Source: Streptomyces flavofungini (GTDB lineage Bacteria > Actinomycetota > Actinomycetes > Streptomycetales > Streptomycetaceae). From it: a stretch of 64,000 bases of DNA. A program made the position numbers and the translations under genes. Under the pieces are notes generated by a model. The model was given only the letters and a program-made list of their open reading frames with translations. It was not told the origin of the DNA and did no database searches. Shown in pieces: positions 23,120 to 32,144 of the stretch (the stretch's first letter is position 1; each line of letters starts with the position of its first letter). The stretch lies in the NCBI RefSeq assembly GCF_030388665.1, contig NZ_CP128846.1, forward strand, positions 5,220,501-5,284,500, given 5' to 3'.

Positions 23120-24237
23120 GGGGATCCGAAGGGGCCCTGGGGGGATCCGAAGGGGCCCTGGGGGAGGGTTCGCTTTCGGTACCGGCCCGGCGTCACCCCG
23201 AACTCCCTGCTGAACGCGTGCGACAGCGCGTACGGCGAGCCGTAGCCCACCCGGCGCGCGATCGCGTCCAAGGGCGCCTCGCTGTCCCGCAGCAGCGCCG
23301 CCGCCCGCGTCATCCGCCACCAGCTCAGGTACGCCATCGGCGGGCGGCCGACCAGGGTCGTGAACCTGCGGGCCAGGGTGGCCCGGGAGACGCCCGCGCG
23401 GGCCGCGAGGGCGTCGTTCGTCCAGGGGCGGGCCGGGTCCGTGTGCAGCAGGCGCAGGGCCGTCGCCACCGCCGGGTCGCCCAGCGCGCACGCCCAGCCC
23501 GGCGTGCCTGCCTCCGCCCGGTCGGCCAGCCACGCCCGGATCAGGTACACGAGGAGCAGGTCAAGCAGGCCCGGTACGGCGATGTCCGTGCCGGGGCGGG
23601 CACCCGTCGTCTCGTGCGCCAACAGGCCGAGGGCCGCGTGCAGTTCGGGGTGGCGGTCCGGGGCCGCCGGGAGGTGGACCACGTCGGGCAGCTCGGCCAG
23701 GAGGGGGTGGGCTCGGGCCCGGTCCAGGCGGTATTTGCCGCACATCAGCTCTGCGGTGGGGTGGTTCGGTTCGGGGGCGCTTGGTCCGGGGGTGCTCTGC
23801 TCGGGGTGGTTCGGTTCGGGGGTGCCTGGTCCGGGGGTGCTCTGCTCGGGGAGGTCCGGTTCGGGGGTGCCTGGTCCGGGGGTGCTCTGCTCGGGGAGGT
23901 CCGGTTCAGGGGTGCTCGGCCCGGAGGCGTTCCGCTCGCGCCGGCTCGACCAGCGATCGAAGTCCACCGCCCGCCTCGCCGCCTCCGGACCCTCCGCCGC
24001 CGCGTCCGCGAGCACGTGCTCCGAGCCGTGCGGCAGCAGCACCACATCGCCCCGGCCCAGCTTGACCGGGCGGTTGCCCTCGTCGAGGAGGAGCTGGCAG
24101 CTGCCCGCCAGGACCACGTGGAAGCCCGCCCCCTCGTACGCGGACAGCCGGGTGCACCAACTGCCCTTCGCCCGGACACGGTGCGCCGACGGGTCACCGA
24201 CCCGCACCGCCGCGATCGCGTCGCTCACCACATCCAT
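23116..24237 (-). CDS. AraC-family regulator with cupin domain
   Basis: 373 residues from ATG 24237. The N-terminal Cupin_6-like sensor has CQLLLDEGNRPVKLGRGDVVLLPHGSEHVL. A proline-rich linker of four 15-residue units (STPGPGTPEPDLPEQ type) is inserted next, then the second sensor part, then two helix-turn-helix motifs ending in VSRATLARRFTTLVGRPPMAYL and DAIARRVGYGSPYALSHAFSREFGVTP. The C-terminus repeats PQGPFGS twice, coded by a 21-bp duplication at 23121-23160. Relatives such as RclR respond to reactive chlorine or unknown ligands. Divergent from the MBL gene, which it may control. Confidence 0.88.
   Translation of the reverse strand: MDVVSDAIAAVRVGDPSAHRVRAKGSWCTRLSAYEGAGFHVVLAGSCQLLLDEGNRPVKLGRGDVVLLPHGSEHVLADAAAEGPEAARRAVDFDRWSSRRERNASGPSTPEPDLPEQSTPGPGTPEPDLPEQSTPGPGTPEPNHPEQSTPGPSAPEPNHPTAELMCGKYRLDRARAHPLLAELPDVVHLPAAPDRHPELHAALGLLAHETTGARPGTDIAVPGLLDLLLVYLIRAWLADRAEAGTPGWACALGDPAVATALRLLHTDPARPWTNDALAARAGVSRATLARRFTTLVGRPPMAYLSWWRMTRAAALLRDSEAPLDAIARRVGYGSPYALSHAFSREFGVTPGRYRKRTLPQGPFGSPQGPFGSP
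23757..23930. repeat. 45-bp tandem repeat in the AraC linker
   Basis: Four units built on GGTCCGGGGGTGCTCTGCTC and GGTTCGGGGGTGC code a 15-residue Pro/Glu-rich repeat. The units differ at only a few positions. The insertion sits between the cupin and the DNA-binding domain, where relatives usually have a short loop. Confidence 0.75.
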
Positions 24238-24294
24238 CCGGCCAGCGTACGCGGAGAGTGAGACGCCTGCGTATCTATATGAGGTCTTCGCGCA

Positions 24295-24323
24295 TTGAGG
24301 CACTCACTGCCGCCTCCTAGCGT
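24295..24323 (+). promoter_or_regulatory. promoter of the MBL hydrolase gene
   Basis: TTGAGG at 24295-24300, a 17-bp spacer and TAGCGT at 24318-24323 fit a housekeeping Streptomyces promoter. The predicted transcript start lies about 45 bp before the ATG at 24373. Confidence 0.65.
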
Positions 24324-24372
24324 GGGTGTGCAGCGGTCGAAGGCCGACGCGAGGCCGATGGAGGGTGGAGCC

Positions 24373-25305
24373 ATGGAGCGGTTCATGCTGGGGGACGTCG
24401 AGGTGCTGCGGGTCGAGGAGCTGCGCGGGCGCTTCGGGTCCGGGCGGGTGCTCGTGCCCGACTGTCCGCCCGAGGTGTGGGACGCCCACCGGGAGTGGCT
24501 GGAGCCGGACTTCTGGGAGCCCGAGGGCGACCAGGTCGTGGGCGTCGTACAGACGTGGGTGCTGCGCAGCGAGGGGCGGACGGTGCTTGTCGACACGGGG
24601 GTCGGCAACGGGCGGCGGCGGCCGGGATCGCCGCACTTCGACCAGTTGGAGACGGACTACCTCGGGCGGCTCGCGGCCGTCGGCGTGCGCCCCGAGGACG
24701 TGGACGTCGTCGTCAACACCCATCTGCACGGGGACCATGTCGGGTGGAACACCCGGGCCGAGGGCGACAGTTGGGTGCCCACGTTCCCGAACGCCTCGTA
24801 CCTCGTGCCCGCCGCCGATCACGCGTACTTCTCGCCGGAGGGCGCCGCCGCCCGCCCCGAGCCCCGCGACGACGCCGGGCGCGCCCGCCGCGAGGAGCAC
24901 CGGAACGTCTTCGCGGACAGCGTGGAGCCGGTGGTGCGGGCCGGGCAGGCCGTGCTGTGGGAGGGCGGCCACCGCATCGACGGCCACCTGACCCTCGAAC
25001 CCGCCCCCGGCCACACCCCGGGCTCCTCCGTGCTGCGGCTCGCCTCCGGCGCGGACCGGGCCGTCTTCGTGGGCGATCTGCTGCACACCCCGGTGCAGAT
25101 ACTGGAGCCGGAGTGCAGCAGCTGTCTGTGCGAGGACCCGAAGGGGGCTGCCGTCAGCCGTCGGCGGGTGCTCGAACGGGCCGCTGATGAGCGGGAGTTG
25201 TTCGTGCCCGCGCACTTCGGGGGCTCGGGCGTGGCTGAAGTGCGGCGGGAGGGCGGGAAGTTCGCGGTGCGTGGGTGGGCGGTGGCGCCCTCCGGCGCGA
25301 GGTGA
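24373..25305 (+). CDS. MBL-fold metallo-hydrolase
   Basis: 310 residues from ATG 24373; GAGGGTGGAG just upstream is the ribosome binding site. The metal-binding motif H117-L-H119-G-D121-H122 lies after a VDTGVG loop; a later GHTPGSSVLRL and VGDLLHTP supply further ligands. The first part (VPDCPPEVWDAHREWLEPDFW) is a lid region as in the lactonase/quorum-quenching and PQS-hydrolase-like branch. The substrate cannot be inferred. Divergent from the AraC regulator. Confidence 0.88.
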   Translation: MERFMLGDVEVLRVEELRGRFGSGRVLVPDCPPEVWDAHREWLEPDFWEPEGDQVVGVVQTWVLRSEGRTVLVDTGVGNGRRRPGSPHFDQLETDYLGRLAAVGVRPEDVDVVVNTHLHGDHVGWNTRAEGDSWVPTFPNASYLVPAADHAYFSPEGAAARPEPRDDAGRARREEHRNVFADSVEPVVRAGQAVLWEGGHRIDGHLTLEPAPGHTPGSSVLRLASGADRAVFVGDLLHTPVQILEPECSSCLCEDPKGAAVSRRRVLERAADERELFVPAHFGGSGVAEVRREGGKFAVRGWAVAPSGAR

Positions 25306-25410
25306 GGGCGAAGGTGAGGGCGAAGGTGGGGCTGGGGCTGGGGCTGGGGCTGTGACTGGGACTGGGGCTGTGACTGGGGCTGGGGGTGAGGGCGAGGGCG
25401 GGGGTGGGGA
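25303..25410. repeat. GGGGCT / GAGGGCGA simple repeats
   Basis: Directly after the MBL stop: GTGAGGGCGAAG twice, then five copies of GGGGCT-type hexamers mixed with GTGACTGGGACT. Low-complexity tract in the 191-bp gap before the serine hydrolase gene. No terminator stem is obvious in it. Confidence 0.6.
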
Positions 25411-25496
25411 GCGTAGAGCCCCCTAGTGTTTTCCCCTGATCGATATCCGGGGGATTCCTGATGGAGGGGGCCCGGCCCGGCTGGTGAGCTGGTGTC

Positions 25497-26765
25497 ATGA
25501 ATCGCCTGCCTGTCGTGCTCGGCGTCGTCCTCGGCGCCGCGTGCACGCTCACCGCCGCCGCGTCGGCCCCCGCCGCCCCGGGCCCCGGAGCCCCGGCCCG
25601 TGCCGCCTCGCCCCCTGCGGCCGCCCCTGCCGTCACCCCGGCCTCCGCCGACAAGCCGCACCGGCCACCCGCCTCGCACGCGCCGACCCAGGCGGCCCTC
25701 GACCGGATCGTCGAGCAGGGCACGCCCGGCGTCATAGCCCAGGTCCGGGAGGGGCACCGGGTGTGGCACGGCCGCGCCGGGGTCCGCGACCTCACGACCG
25801 GGCACCCGCGCGACAGTCACGAGAAGTTCCGCATCGCCAGCCTGACCAAGACCTTCACGTCCGTGGTGCTGCTCAAACTGGAGGCCGAGGGACGCCTGTC
25901 CCTGGACGACAGCGTCGAGAAGTGGCTGCCCGGCGTGGTGCGCGGCAAGGGGTACAGGCCGCAGGCCATCACGGTCCGGCACCTGCTGAACCACACGAGC
26001 GGGATCTTCGACTACAACATGGACGAGGGCTTCCGCGCGAAGTACGCGGGGGACGAGTTCGACAAGAACCGCTACACCCGGTGGAAGCCCGCGCAACTGG
26101 TCGACATCGCACTCGCCCACCCGCCCAACTTCCAGCCGGAGAAGGGCAGCAAGCCCGGTGCCCCCGGAAAATGGGACTACTCGGACACCAACTACATACT
26201 CGCCGGAATGATCATCGAGAGGGCGACGGGCGACCCGTACAAGAAGGCGGTCGACCGGCGCATCATCCACCCGCTCGGCCTGCGCGGCACCACCGTGCCC
26301 GGCCACTCGCCCAAGATGCCGCGCCCGCACGCGACGCACTACTCCACGCTCTTCGAGGACCCGCCGCACGCGAAGGTGCGCGACGTCACCGAGTTCAGCC
26401 CCACCGTGGCCTTCGCCGCCGGACAGCTCATATCGACCACGGGCGACGTGAACACCTTCATGGCGAAGCTGCTGGGCGGCCGGCTCCTGCCGCCCGCCCA
26501 GCAGCGGGCCCTGCTCGCCGCCGTTCCCGTCGACGGCGACAAGGGCCACGGCGGCCCGGAGGACGTCTACGGCCTCGGCATACGTCACTTCAAGCTGAAG
26601 GAGGGCTGCTGGGCCTGGGGCCACGGCGGCATGATCCCCGGATCGGCGAGCCGCACGGTGGCCTCGGCGGACGGACGGCACGTGCTGACCATGAACCGCA
26701 ACGGGGACTGGGGCGAGCAGAAGGGGGAGGACGCGGTGGTCGAGGCCGAGTTCTGCGGGAGCTGA
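25497..26765 (+). CDS. secreted serine hydrolase (beta-lactamase / DD-peptidase fold)
   Basis: 422 residues. Signal peptide MNRLPVVLGVVLGAACTLTAAASA, then a 40-residue Ala/Pro spacer. Catalytic S115-L-T-K118 of the SxxK motif, Y228-S-D230 where R61-type enzymes have YxN, and GHGG near the end as HxG. This is the family of Streptomyces R61 D-alanyl-D-alanine carboxypeptidase and esterase-type relatives. The Asp in the YxN position is unusual but tolerated in some family members. Acts outside the cell on the wall peptide or a small ester. Confidence 0.87.
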   Translation: MNRLPVVLGVVLGAACTLTAAASAPAAPGPGAPARAASPPAAAPAVTPASADKPHRPPASHAPTQAALDRIVEQGTPGVIAQVREGHRVWHGRAGVRDLTTGHPRDSHEKFRIASLTKTFTSVVLLKLEAEGRLSLDDSVEKWLPGVVRGKGYRPQAITVRHLLNHTSGIFDYNMDEGFRAKYAGDEFDKNRYTRWKPAQLVDIALAHPPNFQPEKGSKPGAPGKWDYSDTNYILAGMIIERATGDPYKKAVDRRIIHPLGLRGTTVPGHSPKMPRPHATHYSTLFEDPPHAKVRDVTEFSPTVAFAAGQLISTTGDVNTFMAKLLGGRLLPPAQQRALLAAVPVDGDKGHGGPEDVYGLGIRHFKLKEGCWAWGHGGMIPGSASRTVASADGRHVLTMNRNGDWGEQKGEDAVVEAEFCGS

Positions 26766-26781
26766 GGGCCCCGGCTCCGGG

Positions 26782-26800
26782 CGCCCCGTCCTTCGGGGCG
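26782..26800. terminator. hairpin terminator
   Basis: CGCCCCG (26782-26788) pairs with CGGGGCG (26794-26800) around TCCTT, between the convergent serine hydrolase and SGNH hydrolase genes. Confidence 0.65.
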
Positions 26801-26801
26801 G

Positions 26802-27473
26802 CTACTCCGGAGGTCCGCCCAGCCCCCAGGCCTCCCACATCGCCGCTGCGAAGGCCCCCGCCAGCTTGCGCTCGCCGTGCTCATTGGGGTGCGTGCCGTC
26901 GTAGGTGTCGAGGTGGATGTCGTACGCGGACGGGGGTGAGGCGAGGAGCAGGGCGGAGGCGGAGGTGTCCAGGTCGGCGACCGTCTTGGCGAGGAGTTCG
27001 TTGAAGCGGGTGATCTCGTCGGCGAAGTCGGGGTCGTCCTGGGCGCGGACGTTCGGTATGACCGGCAGGACGGCGATGGCGACGCGCGGGTTGGCGCGGC
27101 GGGCCTCGGCGATGAAGCGGGCCACGTTCGCGGCGGTCTGCTCGGCGTTCGTGTAGAAGCCCAGGTCGATGAGGCCCAGGGAGATGAGGAGGACGTCCGC
27201 GCGGTCGGCCTTGACGGCGTCGGCGATGAGCGGCGCCAGGTGCTGCCAGCCCTCGCCCCAGCCGGCCAAGTGGCGGCGCGGGAAGTCGGGTTCGGCGTAC
27301 TCGTACGACGTGGGGGCCTCGGTCGCCTTGTCGTACAAGGCCTCCCGGGGGCCGACGATCTTGAAGGGGGCGCCGTGGGTGGCGCACAGGTGGCGCCACA
27401 TCCAGTAGCGCCAGGTGTGTTCCCCGGCGCTTCCGATGGTCATCGAGTCGCCGACGAACATGAACCTGAGCAT
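26802..27473 (-). CDS. SGNH/GDSL-type hydrolase
   Basis: 223 residues from ATG 27473. The nucleophile block is FVGDS10MTIG at the very N-terminus; the final block is DGTHPNEHG with the catalytic Asp and His. The third block, usually GxND, reads GLIDLG here, so the oxyanion Asn is replaced. No signal peptide, so it is probably cytoplasmic. Members are esterases or lipases; the substrate is unknown. Divergent from a secreted protein gene. Confidence 0.85.
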   Translation of the reverse strand: MLRFMFVGDSMTIGSAGEHTWRYWMWRHLCATHGAPFKIVGPREALYDKATEAPTSYEYAEPDFPRRHLAGWGEGWQHLAPLIADAVKADRADVLLISLGLIDLGFYTNAEQTAANVARFIAEARRANPRVAIAVLPVIPNVRAQDDPDFADEITRFNELLAKTVADLDTSASALLLASPPSAYDIHLDTYDGTHPNEHGERKLAGAFAAAMWEAWGLGGPPE

Positions 27474-27584
27474 CCGCTCATCATCGCGGCACCGGGGCCC
27501 ATCCGTCGCCCCGCCGCGTGTGAGGCTGAGCACGCCGCACGACCCGGAGGCCGGGTGCGCCGCGCGGATGGCACGCTTGGGAGC

Positions 27585-28628
27585 ATGCGCTCGCTTCCGT
27601 CTGTGGTCCCCGCCGTGGTCCCCGGTGCCGCCACCGCCGCCGCTGTCGCCGTGTCCACGGCGCTCGCTCTCACGGTCTTCACCGCCCCCGCGGCCCACGC
27701 CGACGACGGCAAGGGCAGCAAGGGCAACGACGGGTTCAGCATCAAGGACCCCCGCATCACCGAGTCCAGCGGCCTCGTCGCGTCCCGCGCCCACCCCGGC
27801 GTCTACTGGACGCACAACGATCAGGACAAGGGGGCGTTCCTGTACGCGGTCGACAGTGCGACGGGCAAGACGGTCGCCACGATCACGATGACGGGCGTCG
27901 GCAAGCCGCGTGACGTCGAGGCGATCTCGATGGGACCCGACGGTGATCTCTACGTCGGCGACATCGGGGACAACCTCGGCGGCAAGTGGTCCTTCGTGTG
28001 GATCTACAAGCTGCCCGAGCCCAAGCAGCTCAAGGACCAGTCGATCCGGGCGAAGCAGTACGTCGTGAAGTACTCGGACGGGCCGCGGGACGCCGAGTCG
28101 ATGATGGTCCACCCGAAGACGGGGCGGGTCTACATCGTGGACAAGAAGGAGGACGGCGAGGCCAGCCTCTACCAGGGCCCGCCGCCCGCGCGGATGTCCA
28201 CGTCCCGGACCAACGTCTTCGAGCGCGTCGCCGACGTCGACCTGTGGGCGACCGACGGAGCCTTCTCGCCCAACGGCAAACAGCTGGCCCTGCGCGGCTA
28301 CTTCGGCGGCGTCTCCTACCGCTGGGAGGGCGACGGCAAGATCAAGCGCGAGGGCCGCCTGAGCGTGCCCCTCCAGCGCCAGGGCGAGTCGGTGGCGTAC
28401 AGCCCGGACGGCACCCGGCTGATGTTCGGCACCGAGGGCCAGGAGAGCGACGTCGAGCCGAGGGACGTCGAGGGGGCGGGGGCGCCCGGCGGTTCGTCGT
28501 CCGACAAGGGAGGCGCCGACGGAGACGGGGACGACGGCCTCGGCGGCGGCTACAAGAGCGGGGTCCTGGTCGTCGCGGCCGTGGTGCTCGCCTTCTTCGG
28601 CCTGAAGCGGGTGTTCCGGAAGAGCTAG
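27585..28628 (+). CDS. secreted beta-propeller-like protein with C-terminal anchor
   Basis: 347 residues from ATG 27585. Signal peptide with a long hydrophobic core (VVPGAATAAAVAVSTALALTVFT, cleavage near AHA-DD). The mature part has repeated blade-like strands with VYWTHNDQDKGAFLYAVDSATGK, DGDLYVGDIGDN and GRVYIVDKKEDG, as in WD40/NHL-like propellers. A Gly/Asp-rich spacer precedes a C-terminal membrane span (GVLVVAAVVLAFFGL) and a short basic tail KRVFRKS; no LPxTG motif is present. Membrane-anchored outside protein of unknown function. Its TAG overlaps that of the convergent gene in a CTAG. Confidence 0.8.
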   Translation: MRSLPSVVPAVVPGAATAAAVAVSTALALTVFTAPAAHADDGKGSKGNDGFSIKDPRITESSGLVASRAHPGVYWTHNDQDKGAFLYAVDSATGKTVATITMTGVGKPRDVEAISMGPDGDLYVGDIGDNLGGKWSFVWIYKLPEPKQLKDQSIRAKQYVVKYSDGPRDAESMMVHPKTGRVYIVDKKEDGEASLYQGPPPARMSTSRTNVFERVADVDLWATDGAFSPNGKQLALRGYFGGVSYRWEGDGKIKREGRLSVPLQRQGESVAYSPDGTRLMFGTEGQESDVEPRDVEGAGAPGGSSSDKGGADGDGDDGLGGGYKSGVLVVAAVVLAFFGLKRVFRKS

Positions 28629-29005
28629 CGCCAGGCGAAGTACAGCACCACGGAGACGGTGATGGACAGGAAGGCCACCAAGGGGTAGGTGCCGCTGTCC
28701 GTCTGGTGATCCACTCCGCAGGAGGCGCTGTCGGGGCAGGTGTCGCGATGGGCGCGCACGTCGCGCCCTTGCTCGAACGCACCGACCAGCTCGGCGAGCA
28801 CGCGGATCACACAGGAGGGGGCGAGGAAGCCGAGAAACCCGATCCCAGGCGTCCCGTACGCGTTCATCACCCATACCCCGCACGCACCCGTCGCCACCAA
28901 CGCCGCGACTGCTCCCGTCTTGCGGTGGCCGGGAAACACGACCCACGGCACGGCGGGGAACAACAAGATCATGCCTATGACGAGGCCAAGGGCGCCGAGC
29001 TGCAT
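28625..29005 (-). CDS. small multi-span membrane protein
   Basis: 126 residues. Three to four membrane spans: ALGLVIGMILLFPAVPWVVF, TGAVAALVATGACGVWVMN, GIGFLGFLAPSCVIRVLAELV and YPLVAFLSITVSVVLYFAW. Two Cys are in the loop DTCPDSASCGVDH, as in a disulfide. Not recognised. It lies 104 bp after the truncated wall-enzyme gene on the same strand. Confidence 0.65.
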   Translation of the reverse strand: MQLGALGLVIGMILLFPAVPWVVFPGHRKTGAVAALVATGACGVWVMNAYGTPGIGFLGFLAPSCVIRVLAELVGAFEQGRDVRAHRDTCPDSASCGVDHQTDSGTYPLVAFLSITVSVVLYFAWR

Positions 29006-29109
29006 TACCTAACCTGATTCCGTTCGCCGACAGACGGCGGGTGTCCCTCACCCCATGAAGGGGATGAGGGACACCCGGGTTCATTGTGTCATTTGTCGGT
29101 TGTGTCTCC

Positions 29110-32094
29110 TCAGCGGGTGTACTCGACGTCGGGCTTCTTCGCCGGAGCTCCGCAGAAGTGGGCGCCGGGGTCGGTGTTCACACCGGACAGCACCGTGATG
29201 CTCCATGGGTTGCCTGCGTGCCCACTGCTCCGGGTGCATTCCTTGTACGGGTCGCCCTTGTCAAGCGGGCCCACGCCGGCGCCGATGCCACTGAAGTGGT
29301 AGAAGTCACCGGTGGTCACCGGCTTGCTCGAACCGGTGTGCTTGCCGTCCAGGTCGATCGCCTTGCCGTTGCGGTACAGGTACTGGTTCGGCATGTAGCT
29401 GGAGCGCAGGACCGGGGAGCCGGACACCTTGCGGATCGAGCCGTCGGCGCACGACTTGAAGTCGAGCTCCTGCCAGATGGGCGGAGCGGTGCCGAAAATG
29501 GAGCCGGTCTTGCCGGACTTGAAGAACATGTTGCGGATCTCCGCCGCCATCTTCGTCACCGGATGGTCCGACCCGGTCGCGTCCGACACCTGGTCCACCC
29601 ACTTGGAGACGCTGTCGGTGAGTCCGTCGTTGCCGAGCGCCGGGCGATAGCCGATGGAGCCGCCGGCGGTGGTCATCACCGCGACGCATTGGCCCTTGTC
29701 GCCGGAGACGGGATTGTCGTCGTAGTCGGTGACGACGGGCTTCACGCCGATCGACTGATAGGCCAGGCCGGGAAGGATTCCGTCGCTGTTGGTGGTCGTA
29801 CGCGTGGTCGCCCCGTCGTGGACGTTGAGGTTCTTGCGCGAGTAGTTCAGCTTCGGTTCCGGGATGCCGTACTCCGCGCTGACGTTCTTGAAGAACTCAT
29901 GGACGAACTCCGGCATGTGCGTATCGGCCGTGCGGTCGTCGTATGTGACGGACTGGCTGCCGTCCACGATCTTCCCGTCGGCGGTCTTGATGTACGACAC
30001 GGTCGCCTTGTTGTACATCTTGTAGGCACCGCCGTCCTTGCCGAACCACGACGGCTGCTGATCGGTCGACGGGCGCTTCGTGTAGGGGTTGGAGTAGTTC
30101 ATCCAGGCGGGAATGGAGTGACCGTCCGGGTGGTCCGTGGTGGACGTGCCCGACTTCTCCACCTCGTCGTGCCACTTCCGCACCGCGTCGCGCGTCTTGC
30201 GCATGGCGCACCGGGAATCGGGGACCGGACCGGTGCAGGTGCTGAGGAACGCGACGCCCCGGGAGGTCTTCATCGCCCAGTCGTAGAGGTCCTGGCGGGA
30301 CTTCAGCGGCGTGTTGAAGACGCTGGATTCCTCGCGGACGTCGATGTTCTGGTCCTCGTCGAAGAACGCGTCGGCCTCCAGGGTGTCCTTCACATACGTG
30401 CCCTTGATCGGCTGGAAGGCGACGGCGCCCCAGGCGATGTCGTCGTCGGCGGTGCCGTCGTGCGTGAAGTTCGACAGGCTCACGCGCGGTGTGCCGGTGA
30501 ACTTGTAACCGCCGAGGGAGACCCACTTGTTGGTGTTGTCGCTGTCGGCGTTGACGGTGACGGTGCGGCTCCCGCCCTCGACGCCCTTGATCACGTAGTT
30601 GGCGTGCTCAGCCTGGGCACCGGTGTCGGGCAGATGCACCCACACCTTGCCCAGGTCCATCTTCTCGGCGAGGGTCCAGGTGCCGTCGATGGTCATCGGG
30701 CCGGAGGGGCCGCCGTGGTGGGCCTTGTCGCGGGTGTGCGTGAACCAGAAGTGGCCGCCGTGGCCGCCGCCGACCTGATGCAGATCCGCCTTGGCCTGGT
30801 AGTGCCCGTCGGAGTCGGGATAGAACGTGAACTGGAAGCTGCCCGACGACGTCACCGGACCACAACGCCCCCATGTCTCAGTGTTGTTGGGAACGGAGGC
30901 GACGACCGAGGCACCTTTCGGGGCGCCGGTGCACACGGGCTCGCCGTACTTGAGGCGGTGGCCGCGACCCGGTTCGGGCCGCTCCGTCAGATACTTGATC
31001 AGCTCATTGCCGCACGTGTTGTCGCAGTCCTTCTTCCACGTCGCGTTCTCCTCGTGCCACCAGAACTTCTCGTAGCACTTCGCGTCGGGGCACTTGGGCG
31101 GCTTCGTCGGGTCGCAGCCGTTGTGTTTGTTGCAGAAGGTGGACAGGGGCGGGGTCACGGTCGCGCGGTTGGCGGTGGTGGTCCACCAAGCAGGGTTGAA
31201 TCCCGCCGAGTTGAACCCCTTCTCGCCCTTCCAGTCCTGCTTGCCGTCCGTGGAGTAGGAGTTTCCGGTGTCGATGGACCAGGCGGACCAGCCCATCACC
31301 TTCTCCTCGTACGGCCAGTCCTGCGGGTGCGCCGCGTCCTTGTTGGCGCCCGGGTCGACGTCCGTGTTCATGAACGGGCCGCGGTTCTGCGGATAGAACG
31401 GATTGGCCGGGTTGTTGAACCAGCCGAGGCCCCACGGCTTGCCCGCGGCGCCCTTGGGGTTGAAGCCGAGGTTGTAGTTCCAGGCGGCAGTGAACCAGTT
31501 CTCGACCCGCTTCGGGTCGTCGTTGTTCACCGTGACCTTCTGCCCCTTGGTGTGCACCTCGTTCCACTTGTCGGCGAGGATGTACATCGAGGCGGCGATG
31601 TTGCTCGCGTAGTCGACCGCGATCGCCTTCTGCAGCTTCGGGTCCTTGCCCTTCTCGCGGTTGCCCTTGCCGTCCGTCTTCTCCTTGCCTGCCTTGCGCA
31701 TGCCGTCGGTCACCTGGCCGACGCCGTAACCGCAGTCGGACTTGTCCCAGTGGATCCGCCAGAACGCCGACGGGTCGTCCTTGTCCGCCTTGTGGCCGTA
31801 GTAGCCGTCGACGGCGGCGAGCGGTGAGCCCATCTGACCGGGGATGACCCCGGACTCGGCCTGCCAGAGGTTGGACTCCTGGGCGAGGATGCCGAGCATC
31901 ACGTTGGCGGGGATCCGTCCGCCGCCGTTCAGCTTCGGCGGGGGGAACAGGCCCTGCGGGTCGATCTTGCTCATGCCCGTCTGGTTGCGGTACTCACCCT
32001 GACGGATGGCGCCGGCGCGCAGCTTGCCGCGGATGGCCATGTCGACGGCCCACTCCACCTGGTTCGGCGTGGGCTGCAGTGCCTGCATCTTCAC
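29110..32094 (-). CDS. cell-wall enzyme with SLT-like and golvesin-type domains, 5'-truncated
   Basis: 994 residues from the first available start (GTG 32094), but homologous-looking sequence (VSHDPTDPDRWCSISRNDV) runs on upstream in frame to about 32163, without a start or signal peptide. The first third is lysozyme-like: MLGILAQESNLWQAESG with the catalytic Glu of soluble lytic transglycosylases and YGVGQVTDGMR. The middle has the golvesin C-terminal-like binding domain (ANYVIKGVEGGSRTVTVNADS, TGTPRVSLSNFT). Exported family members number some 1200 residues. The 5' end is joined to a fragment of a TIGR01777 gene, so this copy is probably not exported and is likely a pseudogene. Confidence 0.7.
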   Translation of the reverse strand: MKMQALQPTPNQVEWAVDMAIRGKLRAGAIRQGEYRNQTGMSKIDPQGLFPPPKLNGGGRIPANVMLGILAQESNLWQAESGVIPGQMGSPLAAVDGYYGHKADKDDPSAFWRIHWDKSDCGYGVGQVTDGMRKAGKEKTDGKGNREKGKDPKLQKAIAVDYASNIAASMYILADKWNEVHTKGQKVTVNNDDPKRVENWFTAAWNYNLGFNPKGAAGKPWGLGWFNNPANPFYPQNRGPFMNTDVDPGANKDAAHPQDWPYEEKVMGWSAWSIDTGNSYSTDGKQDWKGEKGFNSAGFNPAWWTTTANRATVTPPLSTFCNKHNGCDPTKPPKCPDAKCYEKFWWHEENATWKKDCDNTCGNELIKYLTERPEPGRGHRLKYGEPVCTGAPKGASVVASVPNNTETWGRCGPVTSSGSFQFTFYPDSDGHYQAKADLHQVGGGHGGHFWFTHTRDKAHHGGPSGPMTIDGTWTLAEKMDLGKVWVHLPDTGAQAEHANYVIKGVEGGSRTVTVNADSDNTNKWVSLGGYKFTGTPRVSLSNFTHDGTADDDIAWGAVAFQPIKGTYVKDTLEADAFFDEDQNIDVREESSVFNTPLKSRQDLYDWAMKTSRGVAFLSTCTGPVPDSRCAMRKTRDAVRKWHDEVEKSGTSTTDHPDGHSIPAWMNYSNPYTKRPSTDQQPSWFGKDGGAYKMYNKATVSYIKTADGKIVDGSQSVTYDDRTADTHMPEFVHEFFKNVSAEYGIPEPKLNYSRKNLNVHDGATTRTTTNSDGILPGLAYQSIGVKPVVTDYDDNPVSGDKGQCVAVMTTAGGSIGYRPALGNDGLTDSVSKWVDQVSDATGSDHPVTKMAAEIRNMFFKSGKTGSIFGTAPPIWQELDFKSCADGSIRKVSGSPVLRSSYMPNQYLYRNGKAIDLDGKHTGSSKPVTTGDFYHFSGIGAGVGPLDKGDPYKECTRSSGHAGNPWSITVLSGVNTDPGAHFCGAPAKKPDVEYTR

Positions 32095-32144
32095 GTCGTT
32101 GCGGGAGATGGAGCACCAGCGGTCCGGGTCGGTCGGGTCGTGGG

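Noticed and set aside
28540..28628. sortase signal at the end of the propeller-like protein
   Set aside because: A C-terminal span and basic tail are present but no LPxTG or LAxTG motif precedes them.
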